Source of the DNA: Streptomyces sp. NBC_00659
GTDB lineage: Bacteria > Actinomycetota > Actinomycetes > Streptomycetales > Streptomycetaceae
Direction: 5' to 3'
DNA: 64,000 bases
Assembly (NCBI RefSeq): GCF_036226925.1
Contig: NZ_CP109031.1
Coordinates: forward strand, 7,812,001-7,876,000
The notes under the pieces are model-generated. The model did not search any database, had not been told where the DNA came from, and saw nothing but the letters and a program-made list of their open reading frames with translations. Both the position numbers and the translations under genes were made by a program. Shown one piece after another: positions 43,341 through 52,598 of the stretch; position 1 is the first letter of the stretch; the number at the start of each line of letters is the position of its first letter.

Positions 43341-43383
43341 GTCATCCGAACGACGACAACTCATGAGTCATCCGAACGACGAC
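43341..43383. promoter_or_regulatory. 17-bp direct repeats between hsp18 and its regulator
   Basis: GTCATCCGAACGACGAC occurs at 43341-43357 and again at 43367-43383, a 26-base period. It lies 40-60 bases before the regulator start and 63-105 bases upstream of the hsp18 start. Exact repeats of this length suggest an operator for a protein that binds head-to-tail. Confidence 0.7.
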
Positions 43384-43422
43384 GCATCGAGTGGTGGGCC
43401 ACAACCTGCGAAGGAGAAGACG

Positions 43423-44070
43423 ATGAGTGACGACCCCATCCCGGCACCGGCTTCCTTCGCGGCAACGGCCACCGCACTGCAGGCCATCGCCCAGGCCATG
43501 CGGACTGCGCGAACCGAGGAGAACGCCTCCACCGACGATCCTGAGCAGGCCATGGCGGCCCTGCTGCTCCTGCGCGAGGTACGTGAACAACTGGCCGGCT
43601 GGGAGCCCGGGCTGATCGAGACGGCCCGGGAAGCCGGTGCCAGTTGGGCCGACCTGGCCCACCCCCTCGGCGTCTCCAGCCGCCAGGCCGCCGAGCGGCG
43701 CTACCTGCGTGTGCGTCCCGGTGAAGCGGGTGCCACCAAGGAACAGCGTGTGCAGGCCACCCGCGGCCGGCGCGCCGCGAACCGCTCCGTAGCTGCTTGG
43801 GCTCACGACCACGCCGCCGCGCTGCGCCAGCTCGCCGGGACCATTACTGCCTTGCCGGACCTTCCCGCCACCGCAACGGACGCGATCAGGTCCCTCCACA
43901 CCGCACTTGGTGACAGTGACCCCTCCCAACTCCTCGGCCCTCTCTCCGATACAGGCCCCCACCTGCGGCCTGCTCATCCCGACCTCGCGGACCGCGTCAC
44001 CGACATCGACCGCCACGCCCACGAGAGACGCGAGAGCGAGCAGCGTCAGCGCTCTTCGAGCGGGCAGTAA
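43423..44070 (+). CDS. HSP18 transcriptional regulator-like protein
   Basis: The protein has about 215 residues. The recognisable core is LLLLREVREQLAGWEPGLIE, TAREAGASWADLAHPLGVSS with RQAAERRYLR, a helix-turn-helix-like segment (residues about 75-105), then AAWAHDHAAALRQLAG. It matches proteins annotated in streptomycetes as HSP18 transcriptional regulator, found divergent from hsp18 exactly as here. AAGGAG sits seven bases before ATG 43423. It presumably binds the 43341-43383 repeats and controls both genes. Mechanism (repressor or temperature sensor) is not visible. Confidence 0.8.
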   Translation: MSDDPIPAPASFAATATALQAIAQAMRTARTEENASTDDPEQAMAALLLLREVREQLAGWEPGLIETAREAGASWADLAHPLGVSSRQAAERRYLRVRPGEAGATKEQRVQATRGRRAANRSVAAWAHDHAAALRQLAGTITALPDLPATATDAIRSLHTALGDSDPSQLLGPLSDTGPHLRPAHPDLADRVTDIDRHAHERRESEQRQRSSSGQ

Positions 44071-44926
44071 CAGCCGTCGGGTGAAATGGACGTCGCGAAA
44101 GAATCCGTCCCGGTTGACGATCCACCCGACTCGACCCCTGCGACAAGATCTTCGGCCATCGCCGGTGCCGCAAGCAGGAGGCCTCATCGGGAGGGCAGCG
44201 GGGGGGGGGAGGGGGGGAGAGGTGCCGCGCGTCCCGGTGGCAGCCCTGCCCTCGCCGCGTGCCGGTGCTGATGTCCGCCCATCGCTCCTGAGCCCATCTG
44301 TGCGCCCGCCAGCTGAGTTGAGGCCTCTCGAGGAGCTGCCTCGGGTGCCAGCCACGGCCGGCCATGCCTTCCTCGTCCGCCCTCAATCACTGCACCCCTC
44401 GTGCTGCGGGTGCGGCCACGGGGACGCGCCTGCACCGTTCGGGTGTGGTGGTTGAGGCTGCTTCCCGCAGCAGAGCGAGCCTGCGGCGTTCCATGAGCGC
44501 CGGGCCTGCCTCGACTCCCGTAGAGGCCGACAGGCCCGGTGCGTCCCTGGCGGGCAGCTTCGATACCCGGGTTTCATGCTTCCGGGTCCTGCCTGCGGGG
44601 GAGTGCTCGATGCGGACGGTACGGGGGCCACGTCACGCGAGGCACACGGCCGCCGGCCGACTGGCGCCCGTCAGGCAGACGGCGAACGAACACCAAAGTT
44701 TCAGCCCGCTGTCAGCTGCCATGTCCGGGTGAAGCCGAGCTTTGAGCGCACGGCACTTCCGGAGGGCGCAGTTTGCCCGACACGATCCACGGTGGCGTCC
44801 CCTCACCGGATCGAACGCTCGACCACTGCTCCGGACGCGGCGATCAGCGCAGGTCCGCCCATGTTGGTGGCTGCTCTTGGCCGCTGTTCAATGCGATCCT
44901 GTGGACAGCCGCACACGCCAAATGCT
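44071..44926. other. Stretch with no recognisable gene
   Basis: No supported gene is seen on either strand. A run of ten G, one A and seven G at 44200-44217 stands out and could form a G-quadruplex or be unstable. Confidence 0.35.
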
Positions 44927-45080
44927 CCAGCTGTAGATCGTGATCTTGATTTCTACTTCAGAGCTGTTCAGCGGTAAGGGTTGACCCGGGGACGATCCTG
45001 ATGGCGACGTTGCCAGTTGGACCAGCCGAGTCGGCGGGCCAGATTGTCCACGGGGCGGACGGCGAACGCCGTGAACAGTC
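44927..45080 (-). mobile_element. Relic of an IS701-family element
   Basis: CCAGCTGTAGATCGTGATCT at 44927 matches the ends of the full element at 46143-47550. The minus strand then encodes FAVRPVDNLARRLGWSNWQR and RHQDRPRVNPYR with a stop, matching the transposase tail (VAVRPGHGPAHRLSWSTWRR). Only one end and about 35 codons remain. Confidence 0.75.
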
Positions 45081-45152
45081 GTCAGACGTGGTGCCGGTGG
45101 CCGGCGCGAGGGATCGACCCGTTCGAGGCGGTCTGTGTGTCACCATCGAGGC

Positions 45153-45623
45153 GTGAGCACCACTCCGGCCTTGACGCACGATGCCCAGCTCTCGCAGTTG
45201 CGGCGGCTACGTCTCGCCAAGGACGCCATGGACCGTGATTGGGCCGAGCCCATAGACCTGGACATGGTCGCCGCGCACGCTGGGTACTCGCGCTACCACT
45301 TCGTCCGCGTCTTCCGGGCCGCGTACGGGCAGACACCCGGGCAGTATCTGAGCCACCGCCGCATCGAGCGCGCGGAGGAGCTGCTGCGCACTGCCGACCT
45401 GTCGGTCACCGAGATCTGCACGCTGGTCGGCTTCACCAGCCTGGGAACTTTCTCCTCCAGCTTCAAGAAGCACACCGGCCTCACGCCGAGTGAGTACCGC
45501 GCCCGGCACGTCGGGCAGGGGTCGGCGCTGATCCCCGGGTGCTATGCGCTGCTCTGGCACGGGAGTTTCAAGGGACTGCTGAAGCGCAGCGCCGAAGAGC
45601 GCAATTTTAGAGAAGCCGGGTGA
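45153..45623 (+). CDS. AraC-family transcriptional regulator
   Basis: The protein has about 156 residues. Residues 10-110 form the double helix-turn-helix: LDMVAAHAGYSRYHFVRVFR, GQTPGQYLSHRRIERAEELL, LSVTEICTLVGFTSLGTFSS, and FKKHTGLTPSEYRAR. It has no large ligand domain, only a short tail, like small AraC regulators that pair with VOC-fold genes. GTG 45153 starts it. It lies 69 bases before the VOC gene at 45693 and reads in the same direction, so it may control that gene. The signal is unknown. It stands between two IS701 copies, one a relic. Confidence 0.9.
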   Translation: MSTTPALTHDAQLSQLRRLRLAKDAMDRDWAEPIDLDMVAAHAGYSRYHFVRVFRAAYGQTPGQYLSHRRIERAEELLRTADLSVTEICTLVGFTSLGTFSSSFKKHTGLTPSEYRARHVGQGSALIPGCYALLWHGSFKGLLKRSAEERNFREAG

Positions 45624-45692
45624 GGCAGCGGTAACTACGGTGGGCTGCAGGGCGTGGGCGAGCAGCGCCCCGTCGAGCACAGGGAGTCAGCC

Positions 45693-46136
45693 GTGATCAA
45701 GGGATTGTCCATCGCCAACGTCTGGGTCCTCGACCACGAGCGGGCCAAGGCGTTCTACACCGAGCAACTGGGGCTCGAGATTCGTACCGACATGACGATG
45801 GGCGAGGCGGGGATGCGCTGGCTCACCGTCGGCGCCAAGGACCAGCCGGATCTTGAGATCACATTGATGGTCCCAGGGCCACCTGCGCTCGATCCAGAGT
45901 CCGCCGAAGAGTTGAAGAAGCTGATCGCCAAGGGTGTGCTGGGGGCGGGTGTATTCGCCACCGACGACATCCATGCCGATTACCAGGCGATGAAGGCGCG
46001 CGGTGTGGAGTTTCTGCAGGCACCGCAGGAGCGGCCGTACGGGACTGAGGCCATCTTCCACGATGATTCCGGCAACTGGTTCTCCTTCACCCAGCGTCGT
46101 GAGCAGCTCGATCTCGACAAGGACTGGAGCTGCTGA
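45693..46136 (+). CDS. VOC-family (glyoxalase/bleomycin-resistance fold) protein
   Basis: The protein has about 147 residues with one vicinal-oxygen-chelate unit pair: IANVWVLDHERAKAFYTEQL at the N-terminus, ITLMVPGPPALDPESAEELK, then VFATDDIHADYQAMKARGVE and IFHDDSGNWFSFTQ. The family includes glyoxalases, dioxygenases and drug-binding proteins; nothing here fixes the ligand. AGGGAG precedes GTG 45693. Linkage to an adjacent AraC regulator is a common pair in streptomycetes. Confidence 0.88.
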   Translation: MIKGLSIANVWVLDHERAKAFYTEQLGLEIRTDMTMGEAGMRWLTVGAKDQPDLEITLMVPGPPALDPESAEELKKLIAKGVLGAGVFATDDIHADYQAMKARGVEFLQAPQERPYGTEAIFHDDSGNWFSFTQRREQLDLDKDWSC

Positions 46137-46142
46137 TAGCTG

Positions 46143-47550
46143 AGCCGTAGACCGTGATCTTCACGTCTGTGATGCGGCTTGTCGCCGGTAATGACCGGCT
46201 CGTGATCGTGACTGGTGGCGGCGTCGCCAGGTGGACCAGCTGAGCCGGTGAGCGGGGCCGTGACCGGGGCGGACAGCAACAGTGATGAACAGGCGCTGGA
46301 TCTCGTTACAGGTCAGCGGGAGCAGGTCATCCGGTCCCGGACGGCGGGTGTGTTCGTCGGCACGGACAACGGCGAGAAAGGCATGGGCGAGCATGGCGAG
46401 GGTGACCCATCGGACCCAGGAGGGGTAGCGGCGGACCTGATGCTCATCGAGCCCGGCCAGCCCTTTCTCGCTTTGGAAGGTTTCCTCCACCCGCCATCTG
46501 GAACCTGCGACCTTGACCAGGGTGGCCAGGGATGTCGGCGTGGTGCAGTGGCAGTGGTAGTAGGCGAGCACGCCGGTGGTGCGGTTGCGGCGGATCAACA
46601 GCTGGTGGTGGCCCGGTGCCGCTTCGGTAAGGTCGATGACGGCCCAGTCGTAGAACCGCTGCCCCTTCGCACCGCGTCCGGCCGAGAGCTTCTGCCAGGC
46701 CCGCCTGGGCACCTTCTTCACCAGGGCATCAGCACGGAACGTGCCCGCGCCGGTCGGCACTTCAGTCGAGCAGGCCACCGCGAGGACGTAGCCGATGCCG
46801 CGTTCCTCCAGCGCCGCCCGCGGTTTCGGATTGCCGCCGTAGACCTCGTCCCCCGTGACCCAGCCGATGCGGTGTCCGGCGTTCAGGAACCGTTCGATCA
46901 TCACCCGGGCCAGTTCCGGCTTGGTCGCGAAAATGGTGTCCTCGCCAAGCCCTGCTGCCCGGCAGCGATCTGGGTCGCACGTCCACGAACGCGGGATGGA
47001 CAGTTCTCGGTCCACCGCCGCGTGCCCCCGGGCGCCCGCGTAAACGAGGTAGACCGCGACCTGGGAGTTCTCGATCCTCCCGGCCGTACCGGTGTACTGG
47101 CGCTGGACGCCGACAGTGTGCGTCCCCTTCTTCACGTCCCCGGTCTCGTCGACGACCAGCACCGCGGCGTCGTCGCGGAGGTGCTCGACCACGTATGCGC
47201 GCATGTCGTCACGGACGGCGTCGGCGTCCCAGGCTGCCCGGCACAGCAGGTGTTGCATGCCGTGCGGGCTGGCCTTTCCAGCCCACTCCGCGATCGTCCA
47301 GCAGTTCTTCCGCGGCAGGTCCGACAGCAGCCCGAGCACCAGCCGCCCGACCCGGCGCCGGGGTTCAACCCGCTTGAACCGGACCGCGATCCGCCCCAAC
47401 AGGCCATCGAATGCCTCGCGCCAACGCGCGGGATCCATGTTGTGACCTGCGGCCACCGCCTCTTCGTAAGTCCACACAACTCACGATGATCAACGGAGGC
47501 CGCACCTGTCTCCACACCGGCCCAACCAGCAAGATCACGATCTACAGCTG
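46143..47550. mobile_element. IS701-family insertion sequence
   Basis: The element carries one transposase gene on the minus strand. The left end (46143-46161, AGCCGTAGACCGTGATCTT) and right end (47527-47550, complement begins CAGCTGTAGATCGTGATCTT) are imperfect inverted repeats. The transposase stop lies just inside the left end. Exact outer limits and target duplication are not certain. Confidence 0.8.
46161..47438 (-). CDS. IS701-family DDE transposase
   Basis: The protein has about 425 residues from ATG 47438 (MDPARWREAFDGLLGRIAVR), which matches usual family starts; a GTG at 47477 would add 13. Catalytic regions are visible: VLVVDETGDVKKGTHTVGVQ (first Asp), GWVTGDEVYGGNPKPRAALE (second Asp), and WRVEETFQSEKGLAGLDEHQ (Glu). 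It has the family's C-terminal WSTWRRRHQ tail. No internal stop or shift is seen, so it could still be active. A decayed relative is at 44927. Confidence 0.92.
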   Translation of the reverse strand: MDPARWREAFDGLLGRIAVRFKRVEPRRRVGRLVLGLLSDLPRKNCWTIAEWAGKASPHGMQHLLCRAAWDADAVRDDMRAYVVEHLRDDAAVLVVDETGDVKKGTHTVGVQRQYTGTAGRIENSQVAVYLVYAGARGHAAVDRELSIPRSWTCDPDRCRAAGLGEDTIFATKPELARVMIERFLNAGHRIGWVTGDEVYGGNPKPRAALEERGIGYVLAVACSTEVPTGAGTFRADALVKKVPRRAWQKLSAGRGAKGQRFYDWAVIDLTEAAPGHHQLLIRRNRTTGVLAYYHCHCTTPTSLATLVKVAGSRWRVEETFQSEKGLAGLDEHQVRRYPSWVRWVTLAMLAHAFLAVVRADEHTRRPGPDDLLPLTCNEIQRLFITVAVRPGHGPAHRLSWSTWRRRHQSRSRAGHYRRQAASQT

Positions 47551-47642
47551 GAGTAAAAGCGCCCCGACAACCCTGGTTGCGGCTGGCGACTCCGCTTTTC
47601 TGGAACGTTGCACTGCGAGTGGGTCAATATCTGTGCTCGTGA

Positions 47643-48107
<465 letters not shown>

Positions 48108-48121
48108 CGCTGACGCGCACT

Positions 48122-48167
48122 GTGTAGCTGGGGCCCGCATCCCTCGGGGTGCGGGCCCCAGCTACAC
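48122..48167 (+). terminator. Terminator after csp copy 2
   Basis: A perfect 18-bp stem (left arm GTGTAGCTGGGGCCCGCA, right arm at 48150-48167) with a ten-base loop, 15 bases after the csp stop. Read-through at low temperature could feed the helicase gene. Confidence 0.9.
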
Positions 48168-48447
48168 GCATTTTCCCGCAGTGGTTTCACCTGCGGGACG
48201 GCTCGGAGAAATCCGCGGTCTCACCACACGCGGCTCCTCCTCCAGGATGCAGGCGCATTCTGAAGAGTCACACTGCACCCGGCGCCCGGGACTTTACGTC
48301 CTCGCTGCGTCGCCTATTTCAGTATTTACGCCCGCCGCGGATTTCCGTCGGCCGGATTTGCTTTGACATCGGTCCATACTTGTAATTCCGTGCTGCTCAC
48401 CGCTTGCGGGAATTCCTTGATATGTGCCGCATCGAGGAAGGTTCCGC

Positions 48448-49938
48448 ATGAACCGCACACGTACGAACGACCGCTCGCCCCGCGCCCGTAATGGCAGTGC
48501 CGACGCAGGAAGGGGCGGCAGCCGCTTCGGCTCGCCGGCACCGCGCCGTTCCGGCGGTCCTGCCCGTTCCGGAAGTTACGGCCGTCGGCCCGCCCCCGTG
48601 CAGGGTGAATTCGCGCTCCCCACGACGATCACCCCCGCGCTGCCCGCCGTGGAGAGCTTCGCCGATCTCTCCATGCCCGAGCAGCTGCTGGCCGAACTCG
48701 GCAGGCAGGGTGTGAGCGCGCCGTTCCCGATCCAGGGCGCGACACTGCCGAACTCCCTGGCAGGCCGTGACGTCCTGGGCCGCGGGCGCACCGGTTCCGG
48801 CAAGACCCTCGCTTTCGGTCTCGCTCTGCTGGCCCGTACCGCGGGACAGCGTGCTGAGCCCCGCCAGCCGCTGGGGCTGATCCTCGTACCGACGCGTGAG
48901 CTGGCGCAGCAGGTGACCGACGCGCTCACTCCGTATGCCCGGTCTGTCAGGCTGCGGCTGGCCACGGTGGTGGGCGGGATGTCGATCGGCAGGCAGGCCG
49001 GCGCGCTGCGAGGCGGGGCTGAGGTCGTGGTGGCGACTCCGGGGCGGCTCAAGGACCTCATCGACCGGGGCGACTGCCGGCTGAACCAGGTGGGCATCAC
49101 GGTGCTGGACGAGGCCGACCAGATGGCCGACATGGGTTTCATGCCGCAGGTCACCGCGCTGCTCGACCAGGTGCGTCCGGAGGGGCAGCGGATGCTGTTC
49201 TCCGCCACCTTGGACCGCAACGTCGACCTGCTGGTGCGCCGCTATCTGACGGACCCCGTCGTGCATTCGGTCGACCCCTCGGCCGGTGCGGTCACGACGA
49301 TGGAGCACCACGTCCTGCACGTCCACGGCGCCGACAAGCACGCTGCCACGACGGAGATCGCCGCCCGCGAGGGCCGGGTGATCATGTTCCTGGACACCAA
49401 GCATGCCGTCGACCGGCTGACCCAGGACCTCCTCAACAGTGGGGTTCGGGCCGCCGCGCTGCACGGCGGCAAGTCGCAGCCGCAGCGCACTCGCACGCTG
49501 GCGCAGTTCAAGACGGGGCACGTCAGCGTGCTGGTAGCGACCAACGTCGCGGCGCGCGGCATCCACGTCGACAACCTCGACCTCGTCGTGAACGTCGATC
49601 CGCCGACCGACCACAAGGACTACCTCCACCGCGGAGGCCGTACGGCCCGAGCCGGCGAGTCCGGCAGTGTCGTCACCCTGGTCACACCGAGCCAGCGTCG
49701 CGGCATGGTGCGCCTCATGTCGGACGCCGGAATCCGGCCGCAGACCACCCAGATCCGCTCGGGCGACGAGGCCCTGCACCGGATCACCGGCGCCCAGACC
49801 CCGTCCGGCATCCCGGTCGTCATCACCGCACCGGTGACCGAACGCTCCAAGCGCAGCACCTCGCGAGGCCGGCGCCGCCCCTCTTCGACGACCCGGCGCA
49901 CGCCCGTACGCCAGACCGCCTTCGGCACGGCGGCCTAG
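48448..49938 (+). CDS. DEAD-box RNA helicase
   Basis: The protein has about 496 residues. After a basic, Gly/Ser/Arg-rich leader of 60 residues come the helicase motifs: Q-motif PFPIQGATLP, motif I GRGRTGSGKTLAFG, Ia VPTRELAQQV, Ib TPGRL, II LDEADQM, III FSATLD, then VLVATNVAARGIHVDNLDLV (V) and HRGGRTARAGESG (VI). The C-terminal tail is Arg-rich. It remodels RNA using ATP, likely ribosome or mRNA structures in the cold. GGAAGG lies six bases before ATG 48448. The first 35 codons have a diverged copy at 58736 fused to another gene. Confidence 0.95.
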   Translation: MNRTRTNDRSPRARNGSADAGRGGSRFGSPAPRRSGGPARSGSYGRRPAPVQGEFALPTTITPALPAVESFADLSMPEQLLAELGRQGVSAPFPIQGATLPNSLAGRDVLGRGRTGSGKTLAFGLALLARTAGQRAEPRQPLGLILVPTRELAQQVTDALTPYARSVRLRLATVVGGMSIGRQAGALRGGAEVVVATPGRLKDLIDRGDCRLNQVGITVLDEADQMADMGFMPQVTALLDQVRPEGQRMLFSATLDRNVDLLVRRYLTDPVVHSVDPSAGAVTTMEHHVLHVHGADKHAATTEIAAREGRVIMFLDTKHAVDRLTQDLLNSGVRAAALHGGKSQPQRTRTLAQFKTGHVSVLVATNVAARGIHVDNLDLVVNVDPPTDHKDYLHRGGRTARAGESGSVVTLVTPSQRRGMVRLMSDAGIRPQTTQIRSGDEALHRITGAQTPSGIPVVITAPVTERSKRSTSRGRRRPSSTTRRTPVRQTAFGTAA

Positions 49939-49983
49939 AACCTTCGTGATCAGGAAGCTACCCATCTCTGCAGGAGGCACCTT

Positions 49984-50388
49984 GTGACGCTGGTTCAGAT
50001 GCAGCCCCGCCCGGCGAGCGCCAACCTCGGGCACAAGACGGTGGCTGAGGTCATGGACGCGGCCGGACCGCAGGTCTGTGACGACATGAGTGTCGAGGTG
50101 GCGCTGTCGGTCATGGCCGCCGCGCGCACGGGTCGGCTGGTCGTCTGTGACCAGGACGGCCAGCGCGCCGGCCTGGTCACCCGGACCGAACTCACCGCCG
50201 TCCGCGACAGCTCTGCCTACACGGACCGCGTCCGCCTGCGCGAGATCCTCGGCGACCGCGGGTCGTTCACTACATCCGTGGCCACGACGGCCGAAGCCGA
50301 GCACGCGATGCGCTCCCGCCGGCTCGGTGCCCTGCAGGTGGTCGACGGGCAAGGCAGCGCTCTGGGCGTCCTCGCCCTCTCCCGCTGA
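49984..50388 (+). CDS. CBS-domain protein
   Basis: The protein has 134 residues and a tandem CBS pair: VAEVMDAAGPQVCDDMSVEV to VVCDQDGQRAGLVTRTEL, and TTSVATTAEAEHAMRSRRLG to VVDGQGSALGVLAL. CBS pairs bind adenosine nucleotides and report energy state. AGGAGG precedes the GTG by six bases. It lies 45 bases after the helicase and 50 before the SCO5918-like gene, so all three are likely one operon. Its partner protein is unknown. Confidence 0.9.
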   Translation: MTLVQMQPRPASANLGHKTVAEVMDAAGPQVCDDMSVEVALSVMAAARTGRLVVCDQDGQRAGLVTRTELTAVRDSSAYTDRVRLREILGDRGSFTTSVATTAEAEHAMRSRRLGALQVVDGQGSALGVLALSR

Positions 50389-50438
50389 GCCGTCTCACCC
50401 TGGTCGGCCCGTTCTCCCTTTTCTCTCTGTGAGGTCAC

Positions 50439-50747
50439 ATGCGCTGTGTCATCGCCCGCTTCCCCTTCGAGCTCACCAAGAGCGGCGTGCTGGAATCGAT
50501 GAAGGGCATCAAGCCCGAACTGGGTACCGGCGAATCCGTGATCATCGGCCGCCGCCACTACCCCGTCAAGCAGGTCGGCCAGGTCATCACCCGCCAGGAC
50601 CGTCGTGATTTCAGCGCCGGCGAAGTCCTGCGGGCCATGACGCAGCTCGGCTTCACCTGCCGTACTCTCCCCGAGGCCGCACCCGTACGCATCCTCAGCC
50701 CGCTCCAGCACGCTTCCGCGATGCTCGGCACTCCCGTGTCCGTCTGA
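50439..50747 (+). CDS. SCO5918-family protein
   Basis: The protein has 102 residues, opening MRCVIARFPFELTKSGVLES with MKGIKPELGTGESVIIGRRH and QVGQVITRQDRRDFSAGEVL. I recognise this as the streptomycete SCO5918 family, small conserved proteins of unknown function found next to DEAD-box helicase and cold-shock genes, as here. The conserved basic patch (IIGRRHYPVKQVGQVITRQD) would suit RNA binding, which is only a guess. It is the last gene before a strong terminator. Confidence 0.88.
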   Translation: MRCVIARFPFELTKSGVLESMKGIKPELGTGESVIIGRRHYPVKQVGQVITRQDRRDFSAGEVLRAMTQLGFTCRTLPEAAPVRILSPLQHASAMLGTPVSV

Positions 50748-50782
50748 CCGAGGGAAACAGGCACGAAGCCGACACCTGAACA

Positions 50783-50826
50783 GCAGTGTGGGCCCGGCCG
50801 GCATGCGCCGGCCGGGCCCACACTGC
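50783..50826. terminator. Terminator of the helicase operon
   Basis: A perfect 20-bp stem (left arm GCAGTGTGGGCCCGGCCGGC) with loop ATGC, 35 bases after the SCO5918-like stop and 30 before the convergent gene's stop. It should work in both directions. Confidence 0.92.
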
Positions 50827-50855
50827 TTGCAACGGGTTCCCGTCGCAGTGGTTGC

Positions 50856-51212
50856 TCAGTGGTCGGAATAGCTGAAGTCGCCCACGGTCCAGGCGCCGAC
50901 GTCGGCGATCGCCACGCGGTACATCCCGCCCGTCTCCGGGATCCCCACCGTGCCCTGCAGGATCCGGGCGACATGGAAGTGCAGATGCGTGGGCGGCCCG
51001 TTCTTCGCGGGGGTGTCGAAGACGGCTGAGAATTCTCCCAGGCGGGCGGAATCCGTCAGCACGTCCGACACCCTCTGCCGCCACACTGCTTCGGGAGCAA
51101 GCCGGCCGGTGATGACAGCACCACCGGTGACCACGGTCAGGGACATCTGGTTGCTCTGCCCGGACTCCACCAGGGCGGCGACGTCAACGAGCAGCTCGTC
51201 AGGCTTCGACAT
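50856..51212 (-). CDS. Small conserved protein, possibly GvpU-like
   Basis: The protein has about 118 residues from ATG 51212. Beta-rich stretches (QMSLTVVTGGAVITGRLAPE, THLHFHVARILQGTVGIPET) and a polar N-terminus (SKPDELLVDVAALVESGQS) recall GvpU-type gas-vesicle accessory proteins, which have a short beta fold with a GxLVxGxL strand. I am not sure of this link; no other gas-vesicle gene is in the window. It is convergent with the SCO5918-like gene. It could equally be an unrelated small stress protein. Confidence 0.55.
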   Translation of the reverse strand: MSKPDELLVDVAALVESGQSNQMSLTVVTGGAVITGRLAPEAVWRQRVSDVLTDSARLGEFSAVFDTPAKNGPPTHLHFHVARILQGTVGIPETGGMYRVAIADVGAWTVGDFSYSDH

Positions 51213-51506
51213 GTGCCGATTATATTTACTGGCCACCCTGAGGTTCCCCCGGTGTGCGGGAGGTGCTGACCGGACGGATCCGCAGCCAGATGGGCAAAGG
51301 AGCCAGGGCGGTGGCCACGGTCAGCGCCTCGCAGGCAGGCAAAGCGGCTTCGACCGTGGGAAGACTCTCACGGCTCCGACCTGGCAAAAAGGGAGCAACG
51401 GCCGCCACCACGGTCGAGTGGTCGACACTCACGGCCTGCCACTGATGGTGATGAAACCGAATTCCCTGCGATGTTCCCAGCTGGGCAACATCGAAGAACG
51501 GAGCAG

Positions 51507-51808
51507 ATGGTGAACGAACAGACTGCGAAGTGGAGCTTCCTCACCAACCACAACCGTGTGCTGATCGTCATCGCCCGCGCCCCTGCCACCCGTCTTCGCT
51601 ACATCGCCGCGGCTTGCCACGTCACCGGGCGGACCGCCCAGAACATCGTCACGATCTTGAACAGGCCGGCTACCTGCGCCGGGAGCACGCTGGACGGCGC
51701 ACGCGCTACATCCTCTGCCTGGACGGCACCCTCCGCCATCCTGCAGACGCACACGTGCCCGTCCGGGCACTGCTGGAACTGTTCACCCATCACGACAGCA
51801 AGCGCTGA
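51507..51808 (+). pseudogene. Winged-helix regulator, frameshifted
   Basis: ATG 51507 gives WSFLTNHNRVLIVIARAPAT and RLRYIAAACHVTGRTAQNIV, a MarR/ArsR-like helix-turn-helix. Near 51652 one base is missing (GTCACGATCTTG for GTCACCGATCTTG), and the wing continues in the next frame as DLEQAGYLRREHAGRRTRYI, then VPVRALLELFTHHDSKR and a stop. One base restores a complete protein of about 100 residues. It may be a recent lesion or a sequencing error. The gap before it, 51213-51506, holds no gene I can support. Confidence 0.7.
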
Positions 51809-51811
51809 AGC

Positions 51812-52372
51812 TCAGACCCTGCTCCAGGCATCGAGGAATGCTTTGCGTCCTGTCGGATCGTCGGACCTGCGGTCTGCGTGCAGGACGCGCCAGGCGGTGA
51901 GTTCGAGGTCACGGAGCCACAGTTCTCCGATGACCTGTGTCTTGAGGTCGGGAAAATGGTCGGACTCGGCGAGGGCCTGACCGATCACCTCCCCGGCTGC
52001 GACGCGCTGGGGCGGGGTCATCTCATCGACAGCCGACAGGATCTGTCGGGCCAGCACGATTCCTTCTCCCGCCAGGGAACGCAGTACCGCAGCCTTGATG
52101 TTGGCAGGCAGCAGGTACGCGGTGCCCGAAGACCTCCACAGCTCCGACCAGAAGCGTTCTCCTGCCTTGGTGGGGGCAGGCAGCGCGGCCAGCAGCCCCA
52201 GGAGGTGACCGGTGGCCGCATACCCATCGGAGTGGGCGGCCGCGACGACGGCGATGCCGGCGACGCGCTGCACATCGAGATCGCCGGCTTCCCGTTGCGG
52301 AACCAGACCCAGTTGGTGTTCCAACTGGTCGGCGAGGGGGCCGGACAGGTGGGGGCGGACCTCAGGAAGCAT
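51812..52372 (-). CDS. Hypothetical protein, helical, function unknown
   Basis: The protein has about 186 residues from ATG 52372, seven bases after AAGGA. It is mostly alpha-helical: LADQLEHQLGLVPQREAG, a hydrophobic GIAVVAAAHSDGYAATGHLL with GLLAALPAPT, LWRSSGTAYLLPANIKAAVL, and a C-terminal GELWLRDLELTAWRVLHAD. There is no signal peptide or clear membrane segment. I do not recognise the family. It converges on the broken winged-helix gene, with three bases between stops. The codon use looks typical for the region. The 226 bases upstream hold nothing I can name. Confidence 0.6.
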   Translation of the reverse strand: MLPEVRPHLSGPLADQLEHQLGLVPQREAGDLDVQRVAGIAVVAAAHSDGYAATGHLLGLLAALPAPTKAGERFWSELWRSSGTAYLLPANIKAAVLRSLAGEGIVLARQILSAVDEMTPPQRVAAGEVIGQALAESDHFPDLKTQVIGELWLRDLELTAWRVLHADRRSDDPTGRKAFLDAWSRV

Positions 52373-52598
52373 CGGCGATCCTTGCGCGCAGGGAGCGGAG
52401 ATACCCGCTCGGGAGCTCTGATCGTTCCCATGAGCAGCTGATCTATTCCGCTTCGAGCCCAATGGGCGGCAGCAGCAACGGGCCGGAGTTCACACGGCGG
52501 CGAAGTGACCCAGTGACCCATTTCCGGCGACGCGGCCTGGCTGTTTCGAGACCGGCCTTGCAGAAAACTGTCTGGGCGAGGTCTTTTAGCATGGCTGC

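Noticed and set aside
48397..50352. Long minus-strand open frame opposite the helicase and CBS genes
   Set aside because: Same antisense artefact; the helicase motifs on the plus strand are unmistakable.
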